A DNA stretch of 36,678 nt. Origin: Gnetum montanum. Taxonomy: Eukaryota; Streptophyta; Gnetopsida; Gnetales; Gnetaceae. The stretch spans positions 772,441 to 809,118 of the forward strand of contig MNCI01000986.1 of NCBI GenBank assembly GCA_015680685.1, written 5' to 3'. This document shows positions 9,060-19,860 of this stretch, piece after piece. Position numbers and translations under genes: made by a program. The notes beneath the pieces were generated by a model, which was not told the DNA's origin, did not search any database, and saw only the letters and a list, made by a program, of their open reading frames with translations. The number at the start of each line of letters is the position of its first letter. Position 1 is the stretch's first letter.

Positions 9060-9940
9060 TTAAGGGGTTCTAGGGTCTATGGGAACTTATTTGGAGGCAT
9101 CCAAAGGTTCCAAGCATCAAAACAAGCATTTTTATTTTTGGCACTTATAGGATAGATGTCTAACTAGAAAGATAGATGTATCACCTTAGACATCTAATCA
9201 GGAGTATAGACATCTATGGACTAGAGTAGATGTCTACCAAAAATAGTAGATGTCTCACCCAAAAGTAGGGCTTTCATAGTAGACATCTAAGAAAAACTAA
9301 AGATGTCTAAGATGGTAAGGAAAAGAGATCTAATATGGCATTTTGATTTAAAAACATCCAAAAGACTCTAGATCCTTATGGAAAACATCTAGTAAGACAA
9401 ATATAAAGCTTTCTAAGGTTTTAAATTTCTATAATTATGTATTTATCCATCCATGGTAGAGAAGGAGAGATGGTATGCAGGAAGAGAGAGCTTGTATGCA
9501 GTAAGAGTGAGAGAAAACACTCTTGGTGATTGGATGAGCTAAGCAAGAGAGATTGAGTAAGCACATTGCATGAGTGCAATTGGTGATTTTAGCTCCAAGA
9601 TCAGCTTGTAGTGTGTTGGTCTATGTGTTATATTCTCTTGTATCTTACTTGTGAGTTAAGATCTCAATCCTAGGTTGTGGTAGAGATTTTTCTTGGTTAT
9701 GCCTTGCATTAAGAACAACCATAATGTGATTGTAGACATCATGCTCTGCAATATCATTTGAGTGTATTAGATTATTGGATGCTTGTGGGTTGTGTGAACC
9801 TTGTTGTAATCTTCTAATAAATTAATTGAAGATAGCTAGTTTTCTTGTTTTCTAGCAAATAATTTTGTCTTTGCATAATATCTACATCTAGTGCATTGAA
9901 GGTGATTTACTTGTGGAGTGAACCTACTCCAGGTTGATGT
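9060..9940 (+). mobile_element. Probable 3' LTR of the Ty3/gypsy integrase copy
   Basis: This non-coding block directly follows the integrase end. It has a cluster of AGATGTCT/AGACATCT octamers (9154-9308), a TATA-like TATAATTA (9430-9437) and a long U5-like stretch. At about 9940 the sequence passes into minus-strand family T gag sequence, so the LTR end is near there. Terminal TG/CA and the second LTR were not found, so the limits are approximate. Confidence 0.45.
9154..9308. promoter_or_regulatory. AGATGTCT/AGACATCT octamer array in gypsy LTR
   Basis: Seven perfect octamers in mixed orientation start at 9154, 9188, 9208, 9228, 9248, 9281 and 9301, about 120 bp upstream of the TATA-like box at 9430. 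Spacings near 20 bp (9188 to 9248) resemble helical phasing. Dense repetition upstream of a promoter suggests a binding-site cluster. Confidence 0.5.
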
Positions 9941-12300
9941 AGGTCAACTCCCTATCCTTTGAAACCTTTCTAGACTTGTTTTGAAAAATGAACATTTTCT
10001 AGACCTAGGTTCATTTACCATCACATCCTCTTGTGTATTGGTTGCCTTGGTAGCATTCTTTTGCTACAGTTGTATTGGTAGTTTTCCTTATATAATCAAT
10101 GGTAGCACTAGTGGTAGAGAGTTAGGAGTTGGAACTAATGAACTGGCTGTTGATTCATGTGCATAAGAATTAGAATCCATTTGTGAAGTACGCGTCTATG
10201 ATGCTCTAGTGGATATTAGTGAGAGGTGTGGACTGAAGCATTCCTCAAAGAGATTGGACATTGAATGTAATATCCATAAGGATCTAGTTGCCTATATGTA
10301 TACTACTACCTTAGTGGTGGCATCCTCCATGCTATGGTTATTACCACTATTTCTAGTATTGCTCTTGTGGTTGAGGATAGACTCTACTTAGCTAATATGA
10401 TAGTTGGTAAGGTTGTCAGAAGTTACCTTGTGGAGTCTTAACATTTGTTTCCTAAAAAATATTAGGTTAAGTGCATATGCCCCAAATTTTTGCAAGTGGG
10501 CCATAATAGGACAACATCATTTAGGATGTTCATATTGACACACTTTGCATGCTTCTTCATCTTCTAAACTTGAGTCTATTAATTCTTCGACTACAAAAAC
10601 TTTCCTTTATGTCTCTAATTCTATAATCCATTATCTCTTCTTTTTTTCCTTTGTTTTTGTTTAGAGCTTTTTTAGTCTTTTCCTCTATTATCTTGAGTGT
10701 TGTAGAAAATTCTTCATTCATGGAATCCCACATTTTCTCTACCTTTTTTGCAATGTCATTGACTAATTTTTGGATGGGTAGACTCTTCTTTTGGATGGCA
10801 TCCTCCAAATTTTCTTCTTCCTATCTTTCACATTGTTTTACATCCCTTTTCATCATTGCGAGATCTCGATTGTACTCCTTTGTTGATTCTCTTTTCTTTA
10901 ATTCTTCATCCTCTTTAGCCACTTGATCTATTAGTTTTTGGATTTAATGAATTATCATTTTTAATAACCTATCCTCTGCATATGCTCCAAGAGTTTATCT
11001 ACCCATCAATGATATGCCTAAGTTGTTTTCTTTCAAAAAACCCATGGCTTGGGCATCTATGCAATAATGAATAATATTTGCTCATTGCTAGATCAAAGGA
11101 ATCATGTGTCCTTTCTCTCATATTTGAATTTGTTTTCTTAAATTAGACACTCTAGAATAAGTTTGATATTTTTCATTAAAGAGCTCTAGCATGGCACTCA
11201 ATTTTTGGATTATTTCTAGTTCTAAGGATCAATACCAACTCTTTGCTTCCTTGATGAGTATTTTGGGGAACAAGTTCAATTTCTTCTAGTCATTCTCAAT
11301 GTTCTAAAGGACACAAGTATCATGGAATGCTTAAAGATGGTGGTGTGGACTTGCATTATATCCACCTTAAAACTTGGAAATGTTATTCATATCTAACCAC
11401 TCGATGCAACTATCGTTTACGTGCCTAGTAGGCATATACACTATTTCTCTAATGTTAATTCTATTATGAGTGGCCAATTTAGGTTCTTCATGATCTTTAG
11501 ATTCATAGACTTTGTTATAGTTATGATCCCTTCGATGCTCATAGTATTATTTCCTTTCCTCATGCGTAATCCTGTCTCTTCTTTGTTCATAATTATCTTC
11601 TTCATCATTAGGGCATTTTCTTCAATGTACCTGTCTCTTATGGTCTCCTCATATTTTCCTATCATAGTTCTTTGGTCTTCATTCCCTCTTGTTAGAATCT
11701 AAGGAGGAAGAGGAAGTAGTTGGAGAACAATGTCACTTGGTTCTTCTTATGTAACTCCATGATTTATCTTCTTTTGATTTTGTGGAGGTTTTAGGCCTTG
11801 AGCTTCTCCTAAGGTTAGAGACTTTCTGATCTTTCCTAGGTATTTTTGCAAGGATAGAATGCAATTGTATGTTGACATGCTAGTCTAAATGGATAGTCAA
11901 TTTTTGTAAATGAGATTCATGAGTTTGGTGGAGTTCTCCCATCAGTAATGTATCATTATTTATTTCTTCTAGGACAACAATGTGAGGCACTTTCTTTCCT
12001 TTGTTATGCCCATGTCTTATCTCCATCGTAGCATACCTTATTACTTGTTTTTCTATGGGTTGATATGACCTAGTCATGTGTTTAATGACATGATATCCTT
12101 CTTGTGCATGGCCAAGGTTCAACCTCATTAAGGTTTCTTGCAGCATTGATGGTGCCGAACATTTAGGTGATAAAACAATGTTGCCCTGAAAATCTCTCCA
12201 TGTTAGTTATTCATCCTAGTGGAAGACAAACATGAAATCAGAATAATATGAATCAGTATGAGCATAGAAAATTCTAGTTTGCATGGGCACACTTCAATCT
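9940..12300 (-). pseudogene. Family T gag (copy ii), main part
   Basis: Read leftwards from 12300, this is the continuation of a gag whose first codons lie at 18874-18803, beyond the nested Copia element. The parts are the N-terminal block LGHAQEGYHVIKHMTRSYQP (about 12100); a very basic/acidic Arg/Glu-rich block (11690-11440); and a capsid-like segment with LELFNEKYQTYSRVSNL (about 11200). The helix EKMWDSMNEEFSTTLKIIEE (about 10700) and a short Cys/His motif CKVCQYEHPK..CC (about 10549-10510) follow. The copy in the opposite orientation at 20757-22400 matches it segment by segment. Stops and frameshifts are frequent. The copy ends near 9940, where the gypsy LTR begins, so its protease is missing. 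Confidence 0.6.
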
Positions 12301-12308
12301 CCTTCTAT

Positions 12309-13420
12309 TGATCATTGAACTTAGAAGGGGCAAATGAATAAGTTACCCAAATTAAAAATTTGTAACTCAAAAGCACACATACCAAATTAAAACTTTGTAA
12401 TGTGGTTCCCCTACTTGGGTAGTCCATACTTAGAGGGTAGATCTCTAGCACACCCTTGAACATTGTTGCTCTCAAATTTTTTTGAAGGGTCGACACCCTA
12501 TACAGTCTTCAAGGCCCACACTAGAGTGCTAGGTCACAACAGCAGCCACTCAATGCCACAAGGTTCCATCAAGCTTGGAATGTGGTTTCCAAGCTTCCAC
12601 AACCTTCAGCTCCACTCTAGAGTGTTGTACTATAGCACCAAAAACTCAATCCTATAGCATCCCAACAAGTCCAAGGAAGATGCCCTCCCGCAAAAACCAC
12701 ATCAACCCCACAGGGTAATAAGGAAAAATAATTACAAGGGATAGATGCAACTTAGTTTGCTAATCCTTGTACATTGAGGTAAAGTACACTTTACAATGAA
12801 CAAGTGATGATACAATGAAGAGAAAAAGAGATTACAATGATAAACAAATGATTTTACAATGATTACATAATAGCTTGCCCATTTTCCAATGCACATGATG
12901 TCTTCTTATAGCTACCATGTTTCCAAATCCATCTTGGAACCTGTGCAACAGCTAGACAATGGCCACTAATGATCATGGAAGACATATTCTTCCTATCTAA
13001 GACATCTTTTTGTATTTGCCTTCAATTCTAGCAAGACATCTTTATTTGGGAAAGACATCTTTCTGAAATCTCCATTCTTAGAGATGTCTTTGTCTGATGG
13101 AAGATGTCTTTCTATAACTTGCCTTCATTTTGTGAAGACATCTTTGCCTAGTGGAAGATGTCTCTACCTATTGAAAGACATCTTCTATTTCTTGAAGATG
13201 CCTTTGCCTGTGTTCACTCCAATTCTACCAAGACTTTTGCTATTTCTCAAAGACATCTTTCTTCATCCTCTTTTGCATGATGAATTCTTCATTGCTTGTC
13301 CAAAAGCTTGTACAATCCAAGTTCTTGTTTTGCAAGCACAATAATCACACACACATACAAACAACCTTGTTTTCCATTTTCTTGAATGTTTTGACATACC
13401 AAAATCAAAAAAGGTCCACA
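12309..13420 (-). repeat. 3' LTR of the Copia-type element
   Basis: It is collinear with 17704-18797, with many substitutions and small indels by eye, which implies an old insertion. On the minus strand it starts TGTGGACC and the U3 carries an octamer array (13258-13000). A TATA-like TATAAG lies at 12910-12905. The right end abuts the polypurine tract. Confidence 0.85.
13000..13258. promoter_or_regulatory. Octamer array, U3 of the 3' Copia LTR
   Basis: Nine perfect copies of AGACATCT or AGATGTCT start at 13000, 13034, 13053, 13082, 13102, 13136, 13156, 13176 and 13251, most of them within AAGA..TCTT. In LTR direction they lie ~90-350 bp upstream of the TATA-like box at 12910. Confidence 0.55.
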
Positions 13421-13421
13421 A

Positions 13422-13434
13422 TCTCCTCCTTTTT
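13422..13434 (-). other. Polypurine tract
   Basis: The minus strand reads AAAAAGGAGGAGA, followed by one T and then the LTR start TGTGGACC at 13420. This is the expected plus-strand primer site. Confidence 0.8.
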
Positions 13435-13435
13435 G

Positions 13436-14199
13436 GTAATGTCCAAAGCTTAAGAAATAATGGGTTAGTCTTTTCCAAATAATAACACATTAGCTACTTC
13501 TCCCTCTTTTAGACATAACCAAAAATGATAAAGCATGGAAAGTAAGTGAATAAAATATACTAAGAAAAGAATTAAGATGTATAAATTCCTATGGCATCTA
13601 GGGATTAGGATAAGCATGGAGATTTAATGGCACATAAATTAAAGTAAACATAGAGATAATAGGCAAAACACACCATCTATCCACAATCATCTACAAATTG
13701 TGATAAAACATACTATCAAAAGAGTACAACTTTTCACAATTGTTAGATCACATCAATCACATATGTGTAGAATTCCAAAATCACACATGTGAGAGCCAAA
13801 AAATATCTCATCCTTTTTTACCATCAAAAGGAGAGAACAAGCAATTGGCTAAGGTCTCAATCACTAACTTCAATAGCATCCTTAGACTTAGAATCTACTA
13901 AGCTTTAGATGGATGATAAGTCCCCTCCAAAGCATCATCACTTCTGGTACTAGGTCAGCTAAATTCTTGAGTGTCCTCATTAGAGGACTCAACCAGCTAC
14001 ACTGAAGACTATTGAGGATGAAGCTTCACTCAAAATTGAAAGGAAGCTGGTGGAGATAATGGAGCTAGTGACTATTGAACTAGAACCCATTGGAACATGA
14101 TCCCAAAGATGCTCTTCATAGCTTGTTGCTCAAAAGAGCTAGGAGCATCAGTAGAAGGTGAAACAATGTAAGTAAGAGGGACTAGAACTTGATGCTTTC
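13436..14199. other. 3' untranslated part of the Copia-type element
   Basis: No supported gene. The minus strand carries stop-rich sequence between the second ORF and the polypurine tract, with weak open stretches such as a Ser/Pro-rich one near 14100. Confidence 0.4.
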
Positions 14200-15413
14200 A
14201 TTTCTACATGGAAGCATGATGCTCCCCCTAGACACGAGCTAGGAATGCCTTTGGCTTGGAATCTAACTCCATCCCAATGTCATATGTGTGTGAAGGACCT
14301 ACTATGAAAAAATGTCAAGGAGGAACAAGAACATCCTCTTTGTTGTCAAAGATAGGTGAAGTAGTAACCTCCTCAAATACATGCCCATCAGAGAAAGGAG
14401 GAATCCTAGCTTCATCTAAACTCTTATGCACATAAGAGAGGTTTCTTTCAAGCTTCCCAATGGCTTGGGCAATAGGCTAAAATAACTTCTTTAGAAAAGA
14501 ACTAATCTGAGCATCAAAGGATTTTGATCATCTCAACTAAGAAGATGCCTCCTTCTTTTGTTTTGGAGGTCTAGTGTTGGGTCCTACTTTAGCTACATGG
14601 GAAGTACTCCTCTTCTCCACATACTCACTAAGACTCCTTTTTCCTTTCAACAAAGGAAACTTTGGTATAGGTATGTCCCTTTGATGAATCAATAAGCTAA
14701 TGAGGTAAGGGTCTCCAAGGATTCTCTCCTTAGCATAGAGGCTTAAAAAATCCCAATCAAGAGTGTGCCCAAAATCCAATGGTAACCCTATAAGCAAACA
14801 ATATAGTAGAGATCCCTAGGGTACTACCAAATAACTATAGCTACCTCCCTTCACCATGATGTTATACAAAACAATGAGTGACAAGGTGGAGGCATCAAAA
14901 GTCATCTTGCTCCTCTCAATATGACCCCTATCAAATGACATATCTCTCCCAAATAAAACATCATAAAAGTCATCATGTTTTACAAGAATTATACCATTTA
15001 TATAAATATATGCATAGACTTAATGGTAACCTAGAAGACATCAAAATTGAATATGCCCAAAATTGCATTCACAATTTAGGGAAAGACTTCAACAACAACC
15101 CCACTAACAATTGACATGGCTGCCCCAAAAATAGCATCTAAAATAATAATATTACAATAAAATTCCCTAATTAACACTTCAAGGACAAGAAATTCATGGA
15201 AATGAAGGTAGTCCACTTCAAAATCTTAAAGTAATCTAACAAAGCTTGTTGTTTATGAAGTGGAAAGGCAAGAGAATGATTAGAAACAATTATAGTGGTT
15301 CTAGTTGCTTCAAACCTGTGTTGGGTGCTTGTGCTTCAAAACTAACATGTTTAGGAAGGTAGTTCACTACTGGAACTACCTCTTGAACATTTCTTGCATG
15401 GTGCCCTAGACAT
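14200..15413 (-). pseudogene. Second ORF of the Copia-type element; plant-transposon-protein-like
   Basis: An ATG at 15413 starts MSRAPCKKCSRGSSSSELPS. With two or three frame changes the reading continues through KQQALLDYFKILKW, VLIREFYCNIII, VNAILGIFNFDV and YDVLFGRDMSFDRGHIERSK. It then runs through LYNIMVKGGSYSYLVVP, one stop, LIGLPLDFGHTLDWDFLSLY and DPYLISLLIHQRDIPIP to a TAG at 14537. A possible tail in the same frame extends to about 14200. The helical pattern (an xxREFY block, an 'ILGI' block, then an 'H/R..L...V' block) resembles the domain called putative plant transposon protein, found in many plant non-autonomous elements. It has no catalytic motif and no pol similarity. The family call is tentative. 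Confidence 0.45.
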
Positions 15414-15614
15414 TCCAACCTTCTTGTGGGTTATATCTAATTGAAATTACTGTAAATGATGGAGCCTTGGTTGTCTTTATGAGATAGATCTAAAGGAATA
15501 CAAAAAAATTAGGAGTTTTTTCTCTTATAGTGATGAAAAATAAGGGCTTTTCAATGAGAAACAAGATTTTCTTTTTGACAAGAAGACGTCTTTCTTACAT
15601 ATTAAAGTTACAGA

Positions 15615-15696
15615 AGATGTCTTTTCCTTACAGAAGACATCTTTCCCATAATGATTAAAATATCATAGAGATGTCTTTGTTGGATCAAAGACATCT
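15615..15696. repeat. Octamer array inside the Copia-type element
   Basis: Four perfect AGATGTCT/AGACATCT octamers (15615, 15635, 15669, 15689), plus variants such as AGACGTCT just before and AAGATGCCT just after, lie between gag and the second ORF. This is the same octamer as in the LTR U3 regions. It could be an internal promoter or LTR-derived sequence. Confidence 0.5.
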
Positions 15697-15855
15697 TTAT
15701 AGACATGTCTTTCACTTTTAAAAGATGCCTTTCATCAAAAATAGGATGAGCTTTGGAAAGGATGCTAAAGGTCTATAGTGTTGATAAGAACTTGAAAACA
15801 AAAGAAAATTTACCTCTACCTACTTGTCATACTATCGAAAGGGAATGGAGCTTAG

Positions 15856-17647
15856 AGAGCTAGAGAATGAGTTTCCTCTTTTAAGAATTCTCCTCTCAAC
15901 TTAACTTCTCCAATGTCTAAGACATGACTTCCTCTTATGAATCTGTTAGTAAAACTGTCTTGATGCCCTTGGTTCTATTGTTTAATTCTCCATTCATTTT
16001 TGACAAGTTTGGTCATCCAATCTCCTCTATGATCCTTCATAAAATCCTTTCTTGGTGTAATTTGATAAAACCAAGAATTTTTATGATATGAACAAGTACT
16101 TAAATGATATAACTTTAAGTTGCACTCGCACTGCTTATGCCTAAACTTACTACAATAATAGTATCTAACCCTCCTATTGTAGACAAAATGAGTAGAATGA
16201 GAATGATCAAACCTTTTATGAGTCTTTTGATGGGTAGAAGCTTCTTATGAAATGGTATCCCTTTTTGGTGATTCCTTTAGAAGGGATGATGGCCATGTAG
16301 ACTCTTCTTTTTGGGAACAGCATCGAAGTTCACTTTTATCTTGTGGATTTCTTCCTTGTCCTAGTACCATTCAAAGGGACTCCTTTCCCTTTGTCAATCT
16401 TTCATTTATTAGTTTAACATCCATAACTTCCTCTTTGGCATGTTCTAAACATGAGGTTAGTTTCTCATTCTCAACCCTTAGGTCTGATAGTTGTTTATCA
16501 AGATTAGAAATATTCACATTTACAAAGGATATTTCATGATCTTTAGACTTAATCTGTTTAACTTAGTGTAAATATTTTGAAAATTTAAAAGTTCTTTACA
16601 CAATAAATCAAACCTTTCATCATCATTTAGTTCATCATTTAATGAATCACCATCAGTGAGGACCATGTAGATGAGCTGAGAATTTTTCACATCTTCCTTC
16701 ACTTCTTTTTCACTTTGCTTCTCATCATCCCAACTTGCATAGAAGTTGGTATTCTTTATCTCTTTAGTGGTTTTGTTCTTGAATTACATCCTAAAGCTAT
16801 TAGGGCATTCAAAGGCCATGTGGCCTCTTCCACCACACACCCAACATTATATAGAAGAGAAATCTAAATTAGAATTTAAGAGATTATTACCTCTACAGAT
16901 TAGTCATTGTAGCTACCTAGTCAGAAAGGCCATCTCATCTTCATTACCCTCACCATGCTGATTAAGCTCCTTCTCTTTTGAGGTAGTCTTCAAGGCAATG
17001 GGGCTTTCTTGAATAGCTCCTTCACTTATGAGATTCATTTCATAGGCGATGAGAGCAGTTTGAAGTTCCTCAAATTTTAGAGTTAAGAAATATTTGATTT
17101 CTTTCATGGATGTGACCTTTGGTCTAAACTCCAATTGTAGAGTTCTGATCATTTTGTTGATGTCATCACTTTCAAGCAAATCCTTTCTTATTCCTCTAAC
17201 TACTACAACAAGATCATTAGCTCAAGAGAAATAATCTTTTAGTTACTCACCTTCTCTCATTTTGAGTTTATTGTATTCGCTTTGCAAAACTAATAATTTT
17301 AATTATTTAACAATAAATGTTCCTTTATAAGTAGCCTCTAAAGTTTTCCAAATTTCTTTGGCCATATTACATCCTACTACTCTATTAAATTTAGATTTAT
17401 TCAATGCATAATATAAAAAAATTTTACTTTTAAATCAAACATGAACTTATCATTTTCCTCTTAAGACCATTTGTTGTGAAGCTTGATGATGCTGGTGGAG
17501 TTTTTTAATAGGTAGAGCATAAACTTCAAGCATTAACTCCCACACTTTGAATTCCATGGACTCAAAGAATCCTTGCATTCTAGCTTTCTAGTAGGTGAAG
17601 TCGAATCCATCAAACATGGATGGCTTTGTGTAATATGTCCCTTCCAT
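15856..17647 (-). pseudogene. Copia-type gag, ~600 codons, two zinc knuckles
   Basis: The ATG at 17647 lies 42 bp after the PBS. The N-terminus has the plant Copia gag form (KPSMFDGFDFTY, stop, KARMQGFFES), with the usual Trp codon changed to TAG. The UBN2-like core is seen at 17179-16913 (FRPKVTSMKEIKYFLTLKFE). A perfect CX2CX4HX4C knuckle, CWVCGGRGHMAFEC, lies at 16846-16805. An acidic stretch and a coiled coil (LDKQLSDLRVENEKLTSCLE, about 16460) follow. A second knuckle YYYCSKFRHKQCEC at 16163-16122 has lost its first Cys. One frameshift near 16530 and a few stops are present. Plant Copia gags are usually shorter and run into protease; this one stops near 15856 with none. Confidence 0.75.
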
Positions 17648-17688
17648 TATTCACTCTTGAAGTTGATGATGATAGAGAGGAGTACCAA

Positions 17689-17700
17689 GCTCTAATACCA
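17689..17700 (-). other. Primer-binding site (initiator Met-tRNA type)
   Basis: The minus strand reads TGGTATTAGAGC just inside the 5' LTR. It differs at one base from TGGTATCAGAGC, the usual plant Copia PBS complementary to the 3' end of initiator Met tRNA. It also fixes the orientation of the element. Confidence 0.85.
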
Positions 17701-17703
17701 CTT

Positions 17704-18797
17704 TGGATCATTGAACTTAGAAGGGGGGAGGGATGAATAAGTTCCCCAAATTAAAACTTTGTAACTCAAAAGCATACACACCAAATTTAAAGTGGTTCCC
17801 CAACTTGGGTAGTCCACACTTAAAGGGTAGATCTCTAGCACACCTCTAGACTTTGTTACTCTCAAATGTGGTTGAAGGATCCACACCTTGTACAGTCTTC
17901 AAGCCCTGCATTGGAGTGTTATGCTACAACACCAACCACTAAACCTTGTATGGTCCAGTTAGACTTGAAATATGGTTTTCAAGCTTCCACAACCTTTACA
18001 ACTTTAAGCTCCACTTCGGAGGATTGTATCATAGTACCAACAACTCAATCCCACAACATCCTAACAAGCTCAAGCAATATTCCTTCTAACATGAAGCACA
18101 TCAACTCCACAGGTCAACAAAGAACAATTACAAGGGATAGATATAACTTAGTTTGGTGATCCTTGTATGTTGAGGTATAGCACACTTTACAATGAACAAA
18201 TGATGATACAATGAAGAGCAATAGAGATTTACAATGATAAACAAATGATTTTACAATGATTACACAATAGCTTGCCCATTTCCCAATGCATATGAGGTAT
18301 TATTATAGCTACCATGTTTCTAAATCCATCTTGAAACTCATGCAACAACTAGGTAATGGTTACTAACGATCAAGAAAGACATATTCTTCATTCCTAAGAA
18401 GTCTTTCTATATTTTCCTTTAATTCTAGGAAGACATTTTTCTGAAATCTCCATTCTAGGAGATGTCTTTGTCTAATGGAAGATGTCTTTGTAGAACTTGC
18501 CTTTAGTTTGTGAAGATGTCTTTACCTAGTGGAAGACATCTCTGCCTGATGAAAGATAGTTGCTTTTTCTTGAAGACATCTTTACATATGTTCACAAAAA
18601 ATTCTACTAAGACATCTACTATTTATTAGCGACATATTTCTTCATCTTCCTTTACATGATAAATTCTTCGTTGCTTGTCCAAAATCTTGTACAATCCAAG
18701 TTCTTCTCCTACAAGCTCAATAATCACACACACAGACAAATAGCCTTGTCTTCCATTATTCTTAATTTTTTGGCATACCAAAACCAAAAGGTCCACA
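17704..18797 (-). repeat. 5' LTR of the Copia-type element
   Basis: This is the partner of 12309-13420. The U3 octamer array is at 18617-18460. On the minus strand the LTR is followed within 3 bases by the primer-binding site. Its upstream flank returns to family T gag leader sequence. Confidence 0.85.
18460..18617. promoter_or_regulatory. Octamer array, U3 of the 5' Copia LTR
   Basis: Six perfect octamers start at 18460, 18480, 18514, 18534, 18574 and 18610. This is the counterpart of the array in the other LTR, with the central two bases flipped at three sites. Confidence 0.55.
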
Positions 18798-18802
18798 CCT
18801 TA

Positions 18803-18874
18803 ATTATATTCTTTATCATGATTCTTATGAGTTTCATTGATAGGTGATGATTTTTCCTTCAGTGTAGAAGCCAT
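18803..18874 (-). pseudogene. Family T gag (copy ii), first codons
   Basis: The minus strand ATG at 18874 starts MASTLKEKSSPINETHKNHD, 147 bp after the LTR end. The Copia-type element then interrupts the frame, which resumes at 12300. The uninterrupted paralog starts MASTHMVS at 7170. Confidence 0.55.
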
Positions 18875-19006
18875 ATTATATTTTTTATGCTTTTAAGTAT
18901 ATATTTGCAAATTAAAGGAATTAATTCAAGTGTGAAAATAGACTTTGTAATTTTAATACAATGAACTCTATAAAATCAACTCCTAAGAAAACATTGACAC
19001 TTCCTA

Positions 19007-19019
19007 GACAATGGTGCCA
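19007..19019 (-). other. Primer-binding site of family T copy (ii)
   Basis: The minus strand reads TGGCACCATTGTC one base after the LTR end TCATCA. It resembles the TGGCGCC-type PBS of plant Ty3 lineages such as Tat and Athila, with CpG sites decayed to CA. Confidence 0.6.
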
Positions 19020-19020
19020 A

Positions 19021-19860
19021 TGATGAGTGGCTAGGTATTTCAACACTTCACCATATAAGTCATAAGAATTCATGACTAGATTGTAATCTATGGATGGACA
19101 ATGTAAGTATGCTAGTGGTTGATAGTTGGCTCATGATCATTATCTTCTTACTTTGAGCTATTAAAGTGTGAGTAGTATGATTTAACTCTCAAAGAGGTAT
19201 ATGATATCATGATGTTGTAGGCTCAAATTACTCCTAAGTGCTTCCATAATGAAAATAAAGTAAAATGTAAATCTAAGTGATACAAAAATGTAAATCTATC
19301 CTAGACTATGGTGATAAGCATCCATTCCTAGTTTGTTGTACATGCCTTGAGCTCATGTAACCACTACTAGGATTACCAAGTGAATTCACTATTGAGTAAA
19401 TCAAGTGAAGTCACTATTGGATTACCAAACAATTACACTTAACACTTGAAAATAATTGTACTTATATTATCGTACTAATGGACATTGGAAAAATAAATTA
19501 CTTAATAAAAGTAAATGGCTTAGTAATTGTAAATAACATAGAAAGGTAAAATTAATCTAAGTGAGATGTTGCAATGTTGAGAAATAATCTCGATCTTTAA
19601 TTCTAGTTATGAATTATGCCCAAGTATAATCTACACTACGAGCATTCACTTCTAACTCTAACTCTAAGTGTAACCCATGGAAAGAAACTACAAAAATTTT
19701 GCTAAGTGTTATGCAAAAGTTATTTCAATAATGTGATGGTGGGTTAGTATATATAGTCATGACCTCGACCCATTACATTATATCTACAATGATGTAAGTA
19801 GAGTTATGACATCATAGATATGATATTGCATCACTTGACTAAATGGATTTTTATCACTCC
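19021..19860 (-). mobile_element. 5' LTR of family T copy (ii)
   Basis: In minus orientation it holds a TATA-like TATATATA (about 19757-19750). The end TACCTAGCCACTCATCA (19037-19021) is shared with the LTR end at 1183-1199 and is followed by the PBS. The segment 19275-19835 is the inverted counterpart of 20155-20735. The upstream (U3) boundary toward 20150 is not resolved. Confidence 0.6.

Larger units (their letters stand above)
12301..18801 (-). mobile_element. Nested Copia-type LTR element without pol
   Basis: Two collinear ~1.1-kb direct repeats (12309-13420 and 17704-18797) enclose a 4.28-kb interior. On the minus strand the order is LTR, PBS complementary to initiator-Met tRNA, gag with zinc knuckles, a second ORF, polypurine tract, LTR. 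LTR ends read TGTGGACC... to ...GATCCA. The insertion cuts the family T gag: the paralog at 7170-7900 is continuous across the corresponding point. CCTT occurs at 12301-12304 and 18798-18801 and may be the target duplication, although four bases at the left end remain unexplained. No protease, integrase, RT or RNase H motif was found inside, so the element must have depended on enzymes supplied in trans. Confidence 0.85.

Noticed and set aside
9981-10391. Two plus-strand frames with hydrophobic segments
   Set aside because: They are antisense to family T gag tail sequence that has a matching paralog in the other orientation.
10651-11702. Plus-strand frames rich in Ser/Phe/Ile
   Set aside because: Shadows of the Lys/Glu/Arg-rich gag on the minus strand.
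12301-18801. Reading the Copia-type element as two unrelated solo LTRs
   Set aside because: PBS and polypurine tract sit exactly inside the two repeats and gag starts just after the PBS, so they are one element.
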